Origin: Cristatella mucedo
Lineage: Eukaryota; Bryozoa; Phylactolaemata; Cristatellidae
Reading direction: 5' to 3'
NCBI GenBank assembly: GCA_009760855.2
Contig: WPIO01000119.1
Coordinates: 864,001 to 928,000, forward strand
DNA: 64,000 nt
Under the pieces are notes generated by a model. That model searched no databases. It worked only from the letters and a program-made list of their open reading frames with translations, and was not told where the DNA came from. The position numbers were made by a program, and so were the translations under genes. Below, in pieces: positions 12,593-23,059 of the stretch. How positions within the stretch are numbered: position 1 is the first letter of the stretch; every line of letters begins with the position of its first letter.

Positions 12593-12722
12593 GTGCAACA
12601 TATCCACCGATCATCATTAGGTTGAAGCCAGGAGTTCAAAAAGGTCATTACATGTACGTCCGCAATTCGAGAGACATTTGGTCACTTATTAGTTTGGAAT
12701 GCGAGTATTTTGATGCTTCCAA
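12593..12722 (+). CDS. Ig receptor-like gene, exon 2 (Ig1, strands A-B)
   Basis: The acceptor CGTTTTAG ends at 12592 and a consensus donor AA|GTAAGT starts at 12723. The exon enters in phase 1 and leaves in phase 2, open throughout. It reads 'YPPIIIRLKPG' (linker and strand A) and 'WSLISLECEYFDAS' (strand B with the first Ig cysteine). Joined to exon 3 the shared codon becomes Lys, and the Cys-to-Trp distance is 15 residues, normal for an Ig domain. It is 130 bases long and has no ATG start, so start-based ORF finding misses it. The splice fit and Cys/Trp spacing are seen; membership in one gene with the other exons is inferred. Confidence 0.55.
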
Positions 12723-13774
12723 GTAAGTGGTTAAAGGATATTTCATCGTACGTGATAAGCACAGGAATTGTTCTAGACAGCCAACCACATGGCACTTGTC
12801 AATCTGATTGGAAAAAAATTCATATGTTGACCGAGGTGTCAGATAATCATGATATCAAGCTGCATCTTTAATATGCGTTCCCCTATCGCTGACAGTTTAA
12901 GGAGTTTCAATTAAATTTTAGTAAGCTAGAAATATTTCTACTTCATGAATTATTTACCATTCATTCTTCTCATAGTATGAAAATCAACATGTTTTTTTAA
13001 TCAGAGAAGTTTTCAGTTGGAGCTTGCGACAATAGTTAGTTTTCTCACTAGCTAGTCTTGTGGCCGAAATATTAATGATTCTGCTATCCATAGCAGATAC
13101 TCCCGATATCCAGTGATGAGTTTGGACACTAATGTAAAACATCCAAATAGGAATTTTTGTCTGTCAACATTAACGTAAATTATTTTTCTATTAGAATATG
13201 GAGTTAAATGCTGCTAATTTATTTCAAAATAGATGGGCTAATATGACACTTTTTAAGAAAAAAGGCAGTAAGACAAAAATTGTAAAATGACTTTTCAAGA
13301 AAAAAGGCAAAGTCAGAAAAACAAAATATGGTAAATGAATTAGGAAAATACTGTCAAACTCATTTAAGGAAGCTACATTAGTAACAACAGCTGCATCCCA
13401 TCATTCAGGCTCAATATGATACTTAAATTTAAGGTGTTATGATATTCATATATGAAAAAAAGGCTTTTATAGAACCTTAAAAATATTGTAGAAATTAGAA
13501 GGAAAAACTTGTTGATGCATATGTTACTAATGGTTGCTTGGCTTCCACGTCCGATCAGATTTAGGCCACAAACGCAGCACTCGTAACTGGGCTAGTCTCA
13601 GCCAAGGCGTGAGAAATACTGGTTACGCCTGAACCTCGTAGCACGGCTAGTTACTTGGATGAGCTGTACCAATGCACAGAGGCATGGCAGCAGTATCAGA
13701 AACGCAGGAGTGATGACGAGCGTTCATAACTTCGCATTTCAAGTCGGTATCCACAATTCAGACAAGTTTATTTA
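12723..13774. other. Intron 2, first part; no recognised feature
   Basis: Very AT-rich. A GC-richer patch at 13555-13735 reads 'ASYLDELYQCTEAWQQYQKR' in one + frame, which looks protein-like, but it has no recognised homology and stops on both sides. Confidence 0.4.
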
Positions 13775-14105
13775 ATGATTATTATTATACATTTTAAAAA
13801 CCACCCACGGGGAACTCGATCTCTTTATAGGCACTTTGCTAAAACGTTAACACAATCAAATGGCTTGTGGTAGCATGCTCAGTAAACAACAAGAATAGCA
13901 TGGTTAGGGGTGACATGCACAGGGTTAGTATGCAAATATGGTTAGGGCAGCACGTGCAGTGTCAGCACGGATAAGCACATAGAGGTCTAATCACAGAGAC
14001 TCAATCAAAGTTCTAATAAATAGGTGCATGCTTAGTTTCTTTTAAATATGGTCGAGTCGGGAGCTGAGGCAATACTAGAATGATTTCCATGTTTTTGGAG
14101 CATGT
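13775..14105 (-). mobile_element. LINE A copy 2, 3' end
   Basis: Reverse complement carries the LINE A 3' terminus: the ATT-type tail and hairpin remnants at 13775-13850, the 'gtgcatgtcacccctaacca' block near 13895-13915, and the last coding bases near 14050-14100. It lies head to head with the + strand copy starting near 14130, so both 3' ends point outward. Confidence 0.75.
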
Positions 14106-14129
14106 GTACAAGGCGTGGTTTTGAAAGGA

Positions 14130-14462
14130 ACCTCACTGGAACTCTACACTTGCCTAATAAAATCCCATGACTTGAGCAAATTTAAAAAGAACTTAGAAAG
14201 ACACATATTTAGGACACCATTTAGTGGGTGCCTGTGATTTGCCCTTCATGTGATTATTCGTGCTGACACTGTGCATGCTGGCACTAACCACATTTGCATG
14301 CTAACCCTGTAAATGTCACCCCTAATCATGTTAATCATGTTGTTTCTCAAGCATAACATTACTCACCGTTCAATCGCGTTTCACTATGCAGCGAATGTAA
14401 AGTTTTAGAAAAAAATTGAGTTCTCTGAGGGCGCTTTATCGAGTGCATTAGTATTATTGTGA
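14130..14462 (+). mobile_element. LINE A copy 3, 3' end
   Basis: Carries 'gctgacactgtgcatgctgg' (14262), 'aaccacatttgcatgctaac' (14286) and the 3' hairpin region with 'gagttctctgagggcgcttt' (14418), then a short ATT-type tail. It is about 70-80% similar to the reverse complement of the neighbouring copy at 13775-14105. Confidence 0.8.
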
Positions 14463-14469
14463 ATACTAA

Positions 14470-14590
14470 CTGCAGAGTTTTTCATAGGCTGAAACATACT
14501 GATTGCACATGCCGTTACACCAGCAAGCAGTTAAGTTACAGAAGTGAAGAGGGTATGTCAAATGCATTCACAAATGCAGATGAAAAATCT
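14470..14590 (-). mobile_element. LINE A scrap (RT thumb region)
   Basis: On the reverse strand it matches the LINE A thumb region: 'gattgcacatgccgttacac' and 'cagcaagcagttaagttaca' parallel the 'gattgcacatgccggtagac' and 'cagcaagcagtgagttgcag' stretches of better minus-strand copies. About 120 bases, no frame. Confidence 0.55.
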
Positions 14591-14899
14591 CTGTGTAAAC
14601 ATAAAAAATAGACTTGTCCGCCAGCTGATCTGCTGCACATCCGTGAATTCTGGTCTGTCACATTAGCCTGAAAGTTAAATCTATGAGATTACAGCTGTGC
14701 AAAATTAAAACATGGGATAGAGTAGTTTGGCTCACCCGATAAACATAGCCCAAGCATGTGTTGAATCCATCTCTTGTTCCGTTTTTCATTCATCCTACAA
14801 CTCCAAAATCATTCTACTTGAGGAACAACATGCTCTACTTGCTAAACTTACTTAGATGTCTCATTATCCAACATCATATGCTAAGAGACTATGCCTTGA

Positions 14900-15080
14900 G
14901 TTGATAAGCTTCCAAAACCTGGAGCCCACTATCGACTGACTTGTCGACATTCCAAATCTCGCCTTGAAAATCTTGGAAAAAGGAGCAGCTGCATCACAGT
15001 TTTCGGCGTATCCACTTACTTTGTTCTTGGTTTACTTATGCATGCTGGCACTGTATACGTTATGGCTAACAATAATAACT
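14900..15080 (+). mobile_element. LINE A scrap (C-terminal coding end to 3' region)
   Basis: 'gcttccaaaacctggagccc' at 14908 matches the LINE A 'gctcccaaagcctggaactc', and 'cttatgcatgctggcactgt' near 15034 resembles its 3' untranslated block. Heavily decayed; the boundaries are approximate. Confidence 0.4.
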
Positions 15081-15250
15081 TGATTTCTTTATGTCTTGTG
15101 TAATGCCCATCGAGAGATAATTACCTCTTTGTGTTTGCAAATAAAAATAACTGTTGTTATGGTACTAATTATTTGTATACTAGCAGCTCACTGCCTGTAG
15201 ACTCGCTTCGCTGAGTCAAAAGTAGTTTTGTTTAGGAAGACAAAGCTGCT

Positions 15251-15628
15251 TTATCTTTCCTCTTTACGGAAGTGGGCCTTCTTGCCACGTGATACAAGGG
15301 CATCATCTTGTGGCTTGACTAACGTTCTTGCTGTAATTAGCAGAAATGTAGCCGGACGCCGTCCGCCCGAACAGGCAACATTTCTTAAATGGCCATTGCA
15401 GTCTTCACAGGTGAAGAAAATCCTACTGAGCAGTACAATGCAACGTTTTTTGACATGTACATTTGCCTTCACAGATTGCTTGAAATAAACACTAAATATT
15501 ATCCTACTGAGCAATACAATGCAACGTTTTTTGACATGTATATTTGCCTTCACAGATTGCTTGAAATAAACACTAAATATTAAAGCTAAAAAGACCCAGG
15601 TTGTATTTCGTATAAAAGGTTGCATCAA
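15251..15628 (-). other. Unassigned 125-codon open frame
   Basis: The longest open frame outside repeats in this part of the window, from an ATG at 15628. It contains the two copies of the tandem 27-residue block and then a Cys pair 'FTCEDCNGHL' and a basic tail. The complementary strand is also partly open (15228-15488). No family is recognised. Being open on both strands argues against selection on one protein, so the coding status is doubtful. It sits in intron 2 in antisense to the Ig gene. Confidence 0.2.
15420..15581. repeat. Tandem duplication, 2 x 81 bp
   Basis: Two adjacent 81-base units (15420-15500 and 15501-15581) differ at only two positions (G/A in 'gagcagtac' versus 'gagcaatac', and C/T in 'catgtac' versus 'catgtat'). 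Because 81 is a multiple of three, the minus-strand frame 15251-15628 stays open through both units and repeats a 27-residue block containing 'IFSVYFKQSVKAN'. The near identity indicates a recent duplication. No known gene is recognised. Confidence 0.9.
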
Positions 15629-16274
15629 TCATAAAAGTTCCAGTGGGATCTTTATCCACCCATAATAAATCTAAGCAGGAGATGAAGTGTTGTAACGGAC
15701 TATACCGTTCAGGATTATCGTAATCACAATTAATTTCTTGCAGTATGAAGAATTAGTTCTGCTTGTATGCCACCTCCAGTTAGGGTGTTATCGGGAAATT
15801 ATAAAAATATTGAAGTTAATTTCTAAATATGGACGTGTTGCTGCGGGTATGACAAGAGAGATTACTGGTAAATTGTGTTACTTGAATTTCCCTCGCACAC
15901 TTTTGCGTTCAGTAATCGTATTTGCAGGGTCCACTAGCTTTTTTACGGTGCCTCATTTACAAGTGGTCTACCACGGCAAAATGAGACTTTCGCGTAACCT
16001 GAGAATCTACCCTGGGGTCGTGGAAATCTGAAAAATATGGGAAATTCGATAGGGTTTGAGCTCTCGCTAAATTTCACTTTGGTTTGATCCACAATATGAA
16101 AAGTTTCACTGGATAGGGTATCGCTGTGAACACACGCGCGACGTTGTTGTACTAGCCAGCTCAGTTGGAAAGACAGAATGCTGAATCCAACTAGGCGCAA
16201 CGTAATGCACGGACAAAGCTTGTAACGTTGTATTTATACCGTATCTGGCCTAAGCCTGCTCTGTTTATTTACAG

Positions 16275-16498
16275 GCCAAAGACTGTATATGGTAATTGGC
16301 GACGGACAGACGGAGATCCTCTCTCACCGGATTCAATTTTGAAGCGATACGAGTCGGCAACTTCGGATACAGTCACTCTTACTTTCCCTTCTGATCGCTC
16401 TTTCGAATCAATGAATGCGTATTACGGCGAATATGAATGCTTTGTAAACAACTCACTCTACTCAGTGTCCTCCAATCGCATCAACATTCTTGAAATTG
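16275..16498 (+). CDS. Ig receptor-like gene, exon 3 (Ig1, strands C-G)
   Basis: Acceptor TTTATTTACAG ends at 16274; donor TTG|GTACGT starts at 16499. The exon enters in phase 2 and leaves in phase 1, 224 bases with no stop. It supplies the core Trp ('VYGNWRRTDG'), strand E 'DTVTLTFPSD', and strand F with the second cysteine in 'YYGEYECFVNNS', close to the usual D-x-G-x-Y-x-C although the Asp is missing. NNS is an N-glycosylation sequon. With exon 2 it completes Ig domain 1. The coding part is less AT-rich than its flanks. The intron before it is 3.55 kb; the one after, 14.7 kb, holds LINE, hAT and SINE copies. Confidence 0.65.
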
Positions 16499-16734
16499 GT
16501 ACGTTAAATGGTATATTTGTTAGAGTCCGTTGCTTTTTAGGCTTAGGGATGAACCTGCGAGGTTTCTTTCGCACACGCGGTTTCATTCAGCTATGAGTGT
16601 ATCTTGCACGCTTGAAGTTAGTGTGCTGGGTCTTTTCGTCAAGTGTGCATGATTAAAACTAGGAACCTTACCCTCCTCTCTGGTTTGCAATGCTGCTGTC
16701 AGAATGACTGGACACACTGAACGCCTCCATAAAT

Positions 16735-17562
16735 ATCTGCCTAAATTGGGAAAGTTTCACTAAAAATATTGCCTCCACAGCTAGCCACCAAATCCAATCC
16801 CTGACTAGAATTAGGAACAGTATTCAGTGAGGAATGGCAAAAACTGCACTAGATCCGTGGTTTTGTCTGGACTAGATATTGCATATCCATTGCGGCTGGT
16901 TTATCTAAAACGACATTAGGCCGAAGGAGCTGGCGATGAATGTCTTAGCATAGCTAGTCAGGGGATCCTAGAGGTTTTAGCAATTTTATTTCTTCACTTA
17001 ATTAGCTATGAGAGCCTCTGGTTTATCAACAGATGCAGAGAAAACATTTAGACTCACCCATAGGGCCTACTAGGTTTTGCAGTCTTCCTACTGAGGGGAA
17101 CTGATGCATCAGTTTCAGAATCCTTGTTACCTTTGGCCTTCTATGGAGAGAAAATTAGCACTTTCAATTTCTATGTTTTAGTGACCATTGGCGTTAATTA
17201 AGTGACCATTAAGTGTACCATTGGCGTCAAAACCTTTTCCTCTACAGATCCTCAGCTGGGGAACGAACTTCCTCAATTCTTCGGCAACATCATCTACTCT
17301 ATATTATTACATACTGTGGTATATTCATTCCAGCCTTATGGGCGCATGCAACTTGCATGCTAGTCACTACATCAACTTTCCCGCCAACTCAGCAGTTATC
17401 TTCACTTTCTTTCTGTTTCTTTTCATGAAGTCTATTTGCTACCAGATGCGTACGAATATCTAGGAGCTGTGAGTACGCTACAAAAACTGCTAAGTTTATT
17501 CCTTCCTTAGTCCTTGAGGCTCAGCGGAGTTACATAAGGAAACGTATTACATTACATTTCCT
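16735..17562 (+). mobile_element. LINE B copy 1 (RT thumb to 3' tail), old
   Basis: Matches the well-preserved copy at 47070-48408 over its last 830 bases: 'acagctagccaccaaatcc' (16779), 'gatgcatcagtttcagaatc' (17102), 'tggggaacgaacttcctcaa' (17258) and 'accagatgcgtacgaatatc' (17441). It ends in 'gtattacattacatt', the (ACATT)n tail of the family. Frames are broken. It lies shortly after exon 3 in the sense direction. Confidence 0.75.
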
Positions 17563-17750
17563 GAAATTGTTCTTAAAAGTCACATTTTTGTCACCATTTA
17601 GTTATAATCGTGAGGCCATATATCTGTATCTTGTAAAGTTTTCAATAGTACATGTTTTGGTTGCTTACTGCAACACACGGATTTTTAGAGATAGTTTCCT
17701 AGATTATGCTCTCTGCTATTATCACATGGACTTATAGGAACAGAAATATA

Positions 17751-17851
17751 CTGTATACGTTCGCATGGCGAGAGCTTTGCGACAATAACTTACTGACTCT
17801 ATGGGACAGTAAGTAGTTGCCGCAAAGTGCTCGTCATGCGAATGCATACAG
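17751..17851 (+). ncRNA. Imperfect 45-bp hairpin, candidate miRNA-like precursor
   Basis: Arms 17751-17795 and 17807-17851 pair around an 11-base loop. Hand alignment gives 37 Watson-Crick and 4 G:U pairs with 4 mismatches when read as + strand RNA. Read as minus-strand RNA the four wobbles become C-A mismatches, while two of the + strand mismatches become wobbles, so the + strand is the better folder. Length (101 nt), loop size and scattered mismatches fit a pre-miRNA or a small palindromic transposon. It is in the sense orientation in intron 3. Expression is unknown. Confidence 0.4.
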
Positions 17852-18116
17852 CATGACTACTTGATGAGTAATAGCTCATAATCAGAGACTTAGTTAGAAC
17901 CTTCAACGTCAGGGAACAAAGCTACCATTGACGGCCCTCCTCTTGTCAAAATCGCTGCAAAAAAGCTCCTCCACAAATGAAATGCATAAACGTATGTTAG
18001 CGGGCATGTCCAGTCGAGAAAGTTGTGTAGATTGCCGTAGATGCACAAAGTAGCTCTCGCAGCTTTAATTCAAAGTGAATTAAATTGGCCTTAAACGTAG
18101 AAAACTATTATATTAC

Positions 18117-19230
18117 AGTTAAAATGGCAGTATTTTCTAGTGATTCTGTTTCTATTCTTAACATTGCTAAAGCATTTTCTCGAACATGCCCATTGAGGCT
18201 CTCAGATAAGACAGGATCATATTCAGCTTGCTAAAAGAATGTTCACAACTGGAAATTAATGCAGGTATGCTCGGAAGAACTTGCAAGGCAACTATCAAAT
18301 AAAGACACACCTGTTCTCCGCAGCAGACAATGAAAGAAACGAGTTCAGCTGGGATCATTAGTGCTGAGTCTCGACGTTTTTCACAACGCATTTTACAGTC
18401 GAATATTTTGTTGTTCAGTTCTGTTCCATTAACTTGTGAGCAATAGAAAACTCTTCAAGATCTAGTTATATCTAGATGAGTTCGGTCTGGTTAAGTTATT
18501 TAATAAGCTTCCCAACTCCCAAAAATAAAATAAACACGACATCAAGTTATCTGATCACAGAAAAACTAACTGAATTTCTTTGACGAAGATAGTCTATGCT
18601 ATCAATCGTTATTCTTGAAATATTCTCTGCCTTGAGATCAACATCTTGACAGAGTTGTCCAGTCATCTGAGTACTTCGGTTGAATTGGTCACTCAACTAA
18701 ACATCCGCTTTTTCATCAAGCAGTGATTCTTTGCACGAGTCTTCAGGACGTCTTGACAATTTAATCGCAAGAGAGTGTGAATCACAAAAGGCGAAAGTTA
18801 TAAGTTCATATATCATGATCCTGCAGTCGTTACTGAACGCGATCAATCTTCCATAAGATGTAGCAACATGGCGGCAGAGCCGATAAGTTAAGGTTTTATG
18901 GAGGCATAGCCAATACTTTACAGCTCAAAATACAACCCAGGACAGTGCCAGCTCTACATCTTATTTCTATTTTTCCCTTTATTTCTCAGACAGTTGCTCA
19001 AAAGACCTAAAATGCTGTTCAGTCTGTCAATGATAGCTCACATAACCTCCACTCTGTAAAAATAAAAATGGAATACTGACTTGCGACATGAACTCCTGCC
19101 AAATTCAAGCTGTGTTTAATACAGTTAACAAAAACTGCCTTCTTACTTCTGGACCATATTGTATTTCGGACACCTGACAAGTGGCCTGACATGACTACTG
19201 CATTGTCTTTGAGCAGAGAGTTAAGCTAAG
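18117..19230 (-). pseudogene. hAT transposase remnant (DUF4371/ZMYM1-like)
   Basis: Read on the minus strand from 19230 down: 'DNAVVMSGHLSGVRNTIWSR' then 'VFVNCIKHSLNLAGVHVA' (about 19095-19225), the middle domain of DUF4371 hAT transposases. Then comes a poorly preserved stretch, and finally the dimerisation domain in the open frame 18167-18391: 'VALQVLPSIPALISSCEHSF' followed by 'SKLNMILSYLRASMG'. The middle part contains stops and deletions. The 19232-19690 region upstream on this strand is open in patches but lacks recognisable N-terminal motifs. Confidence 0.75.
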
Positions 19231-19231
19231 T

Positions 19232-20289
19232 TTTTGTTGTCTGATAGTGTGTTGGTGCACAACCACTGGCTCTTCATTGACGTGGCTAAGCAGGCCTGGA
19301 TCGTATTTGACTCGACCCCGAGTGCGTGCGATAAGCAAGATGGGTAAGCGGATGGAAAAAGCAGTAGGAATGCAAACGGAGGGATGAGCGGCAAGCCGTG
19401 TGCTTGTTGATCTGCTAGCACCAGCCGACTCTGCGTTGGTTAAGGCACCCTTGGTGAATCCGTGTCTTCACTTGTGCGCCGCCAAAGAGTCTAGCTAAAT
19501 ATTGTTCTAAGTCGGTGAGAATGCTTAAATAGCTTAGCCAGCAATTATTAGGAACATTGAAACAAAAATTTGGTGAAATCATGATTGGTATTCTCACATG
19601 AAAAAGCTTTAAAGATTGTGGGCAATCAATTTTACTTTCGGCAGGCCCTTTTCCTAGGCACTGGGGCACATTTGGCCGTTCCCACACCCCTCTAGAAGCC
19701 TCCTTCCGTACTCATTAGCATTCAACTAATTGCATTATATCACAGATAAATTCGTCAGCATGGTGGGGCCGTTCTCAGTATACATTTACTTCAGCTATAG
19801 TCCATCTCGACCATTATCTCAGGATAGTATTTTGCAAGGCAGTGGAATTTGTTGCACGAAAGTCATACTGTCTTCACTGATACAAGTCGTTTAGTCTCCA
19901 TCGCTGAACTGTCTTTATGGCTTCCCAGCTACAGCTAGTGTGCGAAAAGATCCTTACCTTTGATTCGTGCAAAAGATTAACACTTTCCATATTATCTTTA
20001 GATATGTGCCGAAGATAAAATGCGACGGCTAAATAAGGGTTAGCAATAAAATAGAACGTTTTTGAAGGGCCCGAAAAATGTCTCTAGATTCATTTATTCT
20101 AGATGTGAATCGCGTAAGCCTATCGCTTCACAGGAGAACAATCTCAAGGGCATCATTTAAAATAAAATTCACTTGCATAACTCTTTCCTCAGTCGGATAC
20201 TCCAGAATGTTGATGCAAAAGAACCAATTTCATCGGAGGAATTGCTTGTGTAGAGCGTACCTCAGTGCTTAGTACTTGGTCAGATTGTT
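19232..20289. other. Intron 3 stretch without recognised feature
   Basis: Includes a 90-codon minus-strand frame (19415-19687) that would sit at the N-terminal side of the hAT remnant but shows no hAT motif I can recognise. The remainder is AT-rich. Confidence 0.4.
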
Positions 20290-21150
20290 TTCGCAATTTA
20301 TTCGTTGCCTCAGGAAGATCTTAAAAGCAAGCACAATCTAGACTTTAACTTTCAAGCAGATTTCACATGGGTGCATTTATGTTTTGATAGCTCCCAGCAC
20401 TCAAGCATCATACGTTCTCTCAAGCCTCTTGCTACATGCATTGCTGATATTTGTACATGGAAGGCATCAAGTTTCTTGTTGAATGATGAGAAAAATTGAC
20501 TATTTTCATGACAACTAAGTATAATCGACAAATCAGAAAGCCTGGTGATTAAAACAGTCTCGGCCAGCGAATTTACTGCAGCATCGGCCAGGAATGTGAG
20601 GTCCTATTCCAAAGGGACCTTTTATTTGACAACCACGTCGGCTTCCCAGTCATTTCTACCAACTTTCAGCTACTTAGTATTGCTGTTATTCGGGCTTGCT
20701 TAACAAAAATGTTACGCCAAATTTGCCTATGCCTTGGTGACATCCCATCTCAACTTTCATAAATAACTGTCTGTGAAACTACCAGGGTTTAGCAATCAGA
20801 CACTTGCAGTTGGTGCTAAACTCTCTCGCTAGGCGTTTCTTTTCTTAGCATCGCTTGCCGTTACTGCTAAGAACCAATGCACTTTTCGCTAACAAAAAAA
20901 CGTGCAAACAAACAGCACATACAATTCAAAGTTCAGTCTCTCACTTTTGAGTCTGTCATTTTCTGACTCCAGATTTCTTCTCATAAAGGATCGCAAAACA
21001 ATCTAGGCATCATTCAACCTGCTTTTCTGACTCAAATCGTGTCACTGTAAACAAGCCACTCTTAAATCCTTTCGAAACAATTCCCGTAGTAAATTAGCTC
21101 CTAACCCTGGAACTCACCGACTGACGTCAGTAGACAGTATAAAAACGAAA
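20290..21150 (+). mobile_element. LINE A copy 4, RT region (old)
   Basis: Aligns with LINE A from just before the YADD motif ('gcacaatctagactttaact', then a degraded 'caagcagatttcacatgg' in place of 'ctatgcggatgacactca') through 'ttgacaaccacgtcggcttc' (20617) to the C-terminal 'ctggaactcaccgactgac' near 21107. The catalytic aspartates are not preserved. Its own 3' end is probably the piece at 21625-21815, separated by 21151-21624. Confidence 0.65.
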
Positions 21151-21624
21151 CGAAAACGTACCATGTTCGTACGGCATTATTCCAGCCGGGCCTGCTGCCT
21201 ATTATTTCTTTATTTTTGGATACGGCCTCAAAGAATCGTCTCAGTCGTGTTCCCCTTTATCGCTGTGACTTGTAGCTCAAGCTGTGGCCCATGGATATTT
21301 TTAGAACTGACGTCAGGCACTTGTGGGAAAGGAAGTGCTTGACCGGGAGAAATGATAAAAATCTATCCTCGAAATTGCTGTGCGCGGCAGTACGTCTGTT
21401 TGATCATATGGCCATGCCAGTTCTGCTTACCCGGTGCCCTGTAGGCATCGTGTGGCTGGGTCTACTGATTGGGAGGCCGCCAGGCACGTCAGATGTTTTG
21501 TGTTTCAAAGTGAAGAAGGAAGGGAGGGTGGAGAAGGTGACGTGGGTTAAGGGGTGTGCTGGGCACACATATGGTGTGAAAAGCCAATTAATTTGATTTC
21601 GTGGTCGTATTATTGACATCGGGT
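21151..21624. other. Unassigned insert between two parts of LINE A copy 4
   Basis: This GC-richer segment separates the coding and 3' parts of one LINE A copy, so it is probably an insertion. It holds open frames on both strands (21291-21596 + and 21404-21643 -), neither with a known motif. It carries two copies of 'actgacgtcag' (about 21120 and 21306), which may be flanking duplications or chance. Confidence 0.35.
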
Positions 21625-21815
21625 TGGCACACAGTAACCACAATTACTTTGCCTAAAGAGCAAAATCAACTCCCGTGGCCATGTTATGCTTGTAATGATT
21701 GAGCATTCTACCACTAACCATTCGATGGTGGTTTCTCGCAGCAAATTTAAAGTGCTTAGAGAGAGATCAGGTTCTCTGAGGGCGCTCTTTGAAATGTATT
21801 TATATTATTAAATAA
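21625..21815 (+). mobile_element. LINE A 3' end (probably of copy 4)
   Basis: Carries 'cagcaaatttaaagtgctta' and 'gatcaggttctctgagggcg' (the LINE A hairpin) and then an ATT-type tail ('tatttatattattaaata'). Confidence 0.75.
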
Positions 21816-21934
21816 ACCTTCTGTATCTGGTAGATAAACCTCAAGCTTCGCGTCTGCACACCCAAATGGACAGGGGAATTAATTGTCGTTGAACGTGGTA
21901 ACACAGCTCGGGCCTAAAAGTACTACCCGCTTCA

Positions 21935-22087
21935 AGAGTCTCTGCTGTGTGGCGACTGAAGAGCCTTTACGGCCTTCACCACCACTTGCAGTAGTAATAA
22001 AGGATTGCCTGCCCATGATTTGAACTACGATCTTGGGACCGAGTTCATGAAAAGCAACCTCCTTACTTAATGTGCCATCAAGTCTCA
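21935..22087 (-). mobile_element. SINE-1 copy 1
   Basis: Reverse strand matches the other SINE-1 copies: head 'tgatggcacattaagtaagg', a B-box-like region degraded to 'agttcaaatc', then the body 'ggcaatcctttattactact' and 'aggctcttcagtcgcc'. About 150 bases. tRNA-derived SINEs are transcribed by RNA polymerase III and copied by a partner LINE. Confidence 0.7.
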
Positions 22088-22363
22088 CCAATCATACAAA
22101 CAGAACTTTCACGAGCCCTAATATCAACTGCCGTCTCAATGCCAAATATGGCCACTCATACATAAAAAAGCTGAAGACTACCAGATGGCTAAGGCTGCTT
22201 GCTTACAGTCATGGTTCGATCGACACTGGTTCTTGTTTAAGAAGCAGTCTTCCTTACGAGGCTTCACCTCAAGAACATTATGTTTTTGAAAACTCCTCAT
22301 CACTAAAACCTGATATTGTATGTATTCGGCCCAGTCTACCTTCCTAAACTAATGAAAAAACCT

Positions 22364-22391
22364 AGCAGTCCAAAAGGGTTGCTGACCCCTG
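22364..22391. repeat. hAT right terminal inverted repeat
   Basis: The segment ends in 'aaaagggttgctgacccctg', the reverse complement of the CAGGGGTC-type terminus widespread in hAT elements. It pairs well with the left-end motif at 29691. The matching left end of this copy was not found; a SINE-1 lies just upstream and the element may be truncated. Confidence 0.55.
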
Positions 22392-23059
22392 CCTGACACT
22401 GTCGGCAGTCCTATGTGCCTTTCTCAGCTTATTTCTTTAACGAAATAATATTGGCTTGAATTTCCAAAAGGAAAAGAGTTGTTTTCTCCTGTTCTATACA
22501 AATGCAAACGGATATTAGACGTGAGCTAATGATGTGGAAGAAGAAAACCTCAGATCAAGCGATTGCCTTTCAGATGAAAATTGAATTTTTTGCAAACGCT
22601 TCACAACGGTTTTTATATTTTTTATGATTACGCAATAACTTATTTAGTGCCCCTTGGTAATTTACCGAACAATCCGTCCACTAAATCATCGTGTCCAGCC
22701 GATTACACGCAGTAAAAGCTATCAATCCTATCAAACCAAACTTCGAGTTTGCGAAAGAAGGAACTACCGTGTTCGAGAGCTAGTGAACTAGCACTGCTGC
22801 TAACGCCTATTTCTGGCGTTAAGATGCTGCATAGGTTTAAGTTTATCAATAAAACATTACACTATTTTCTTTGATCGGGTCAAGCGCTATATAGGCCAAG
22901 CATCCAGAAAATAATTATTATGCGCATAAACTAAGAAACTTACTCACATAGCATTTCAGTACTGGTCGGAAAGAAGTTTTGTGTTGTGACAACTGCTAAA
23001 CTCACGACAGTAAATCATAGCAGCAGAGTTGTGAACCAATTACAATCGCCTAATAACGA
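22392..23059. other. Intron 3 stretch without recognised feature
   Basis: AT-rich, no open frame of note. 'ctaacgcctatttctggcgttaag' near 22800 forms a short hairpin. Confidence 0.4.

Noticed and set aside
15744-15778. Mini-exon YEELVLLVCHLQ with a good acceptor (TTTCTTGCAG) as the strand-B partner of exon 3
   Set aside because: Its donor (CCA|GTTAGG) is weak and phase-0 entry does not fit the phase-1 exon upstream. The exon at 12593-12722 fits exon 3 better.
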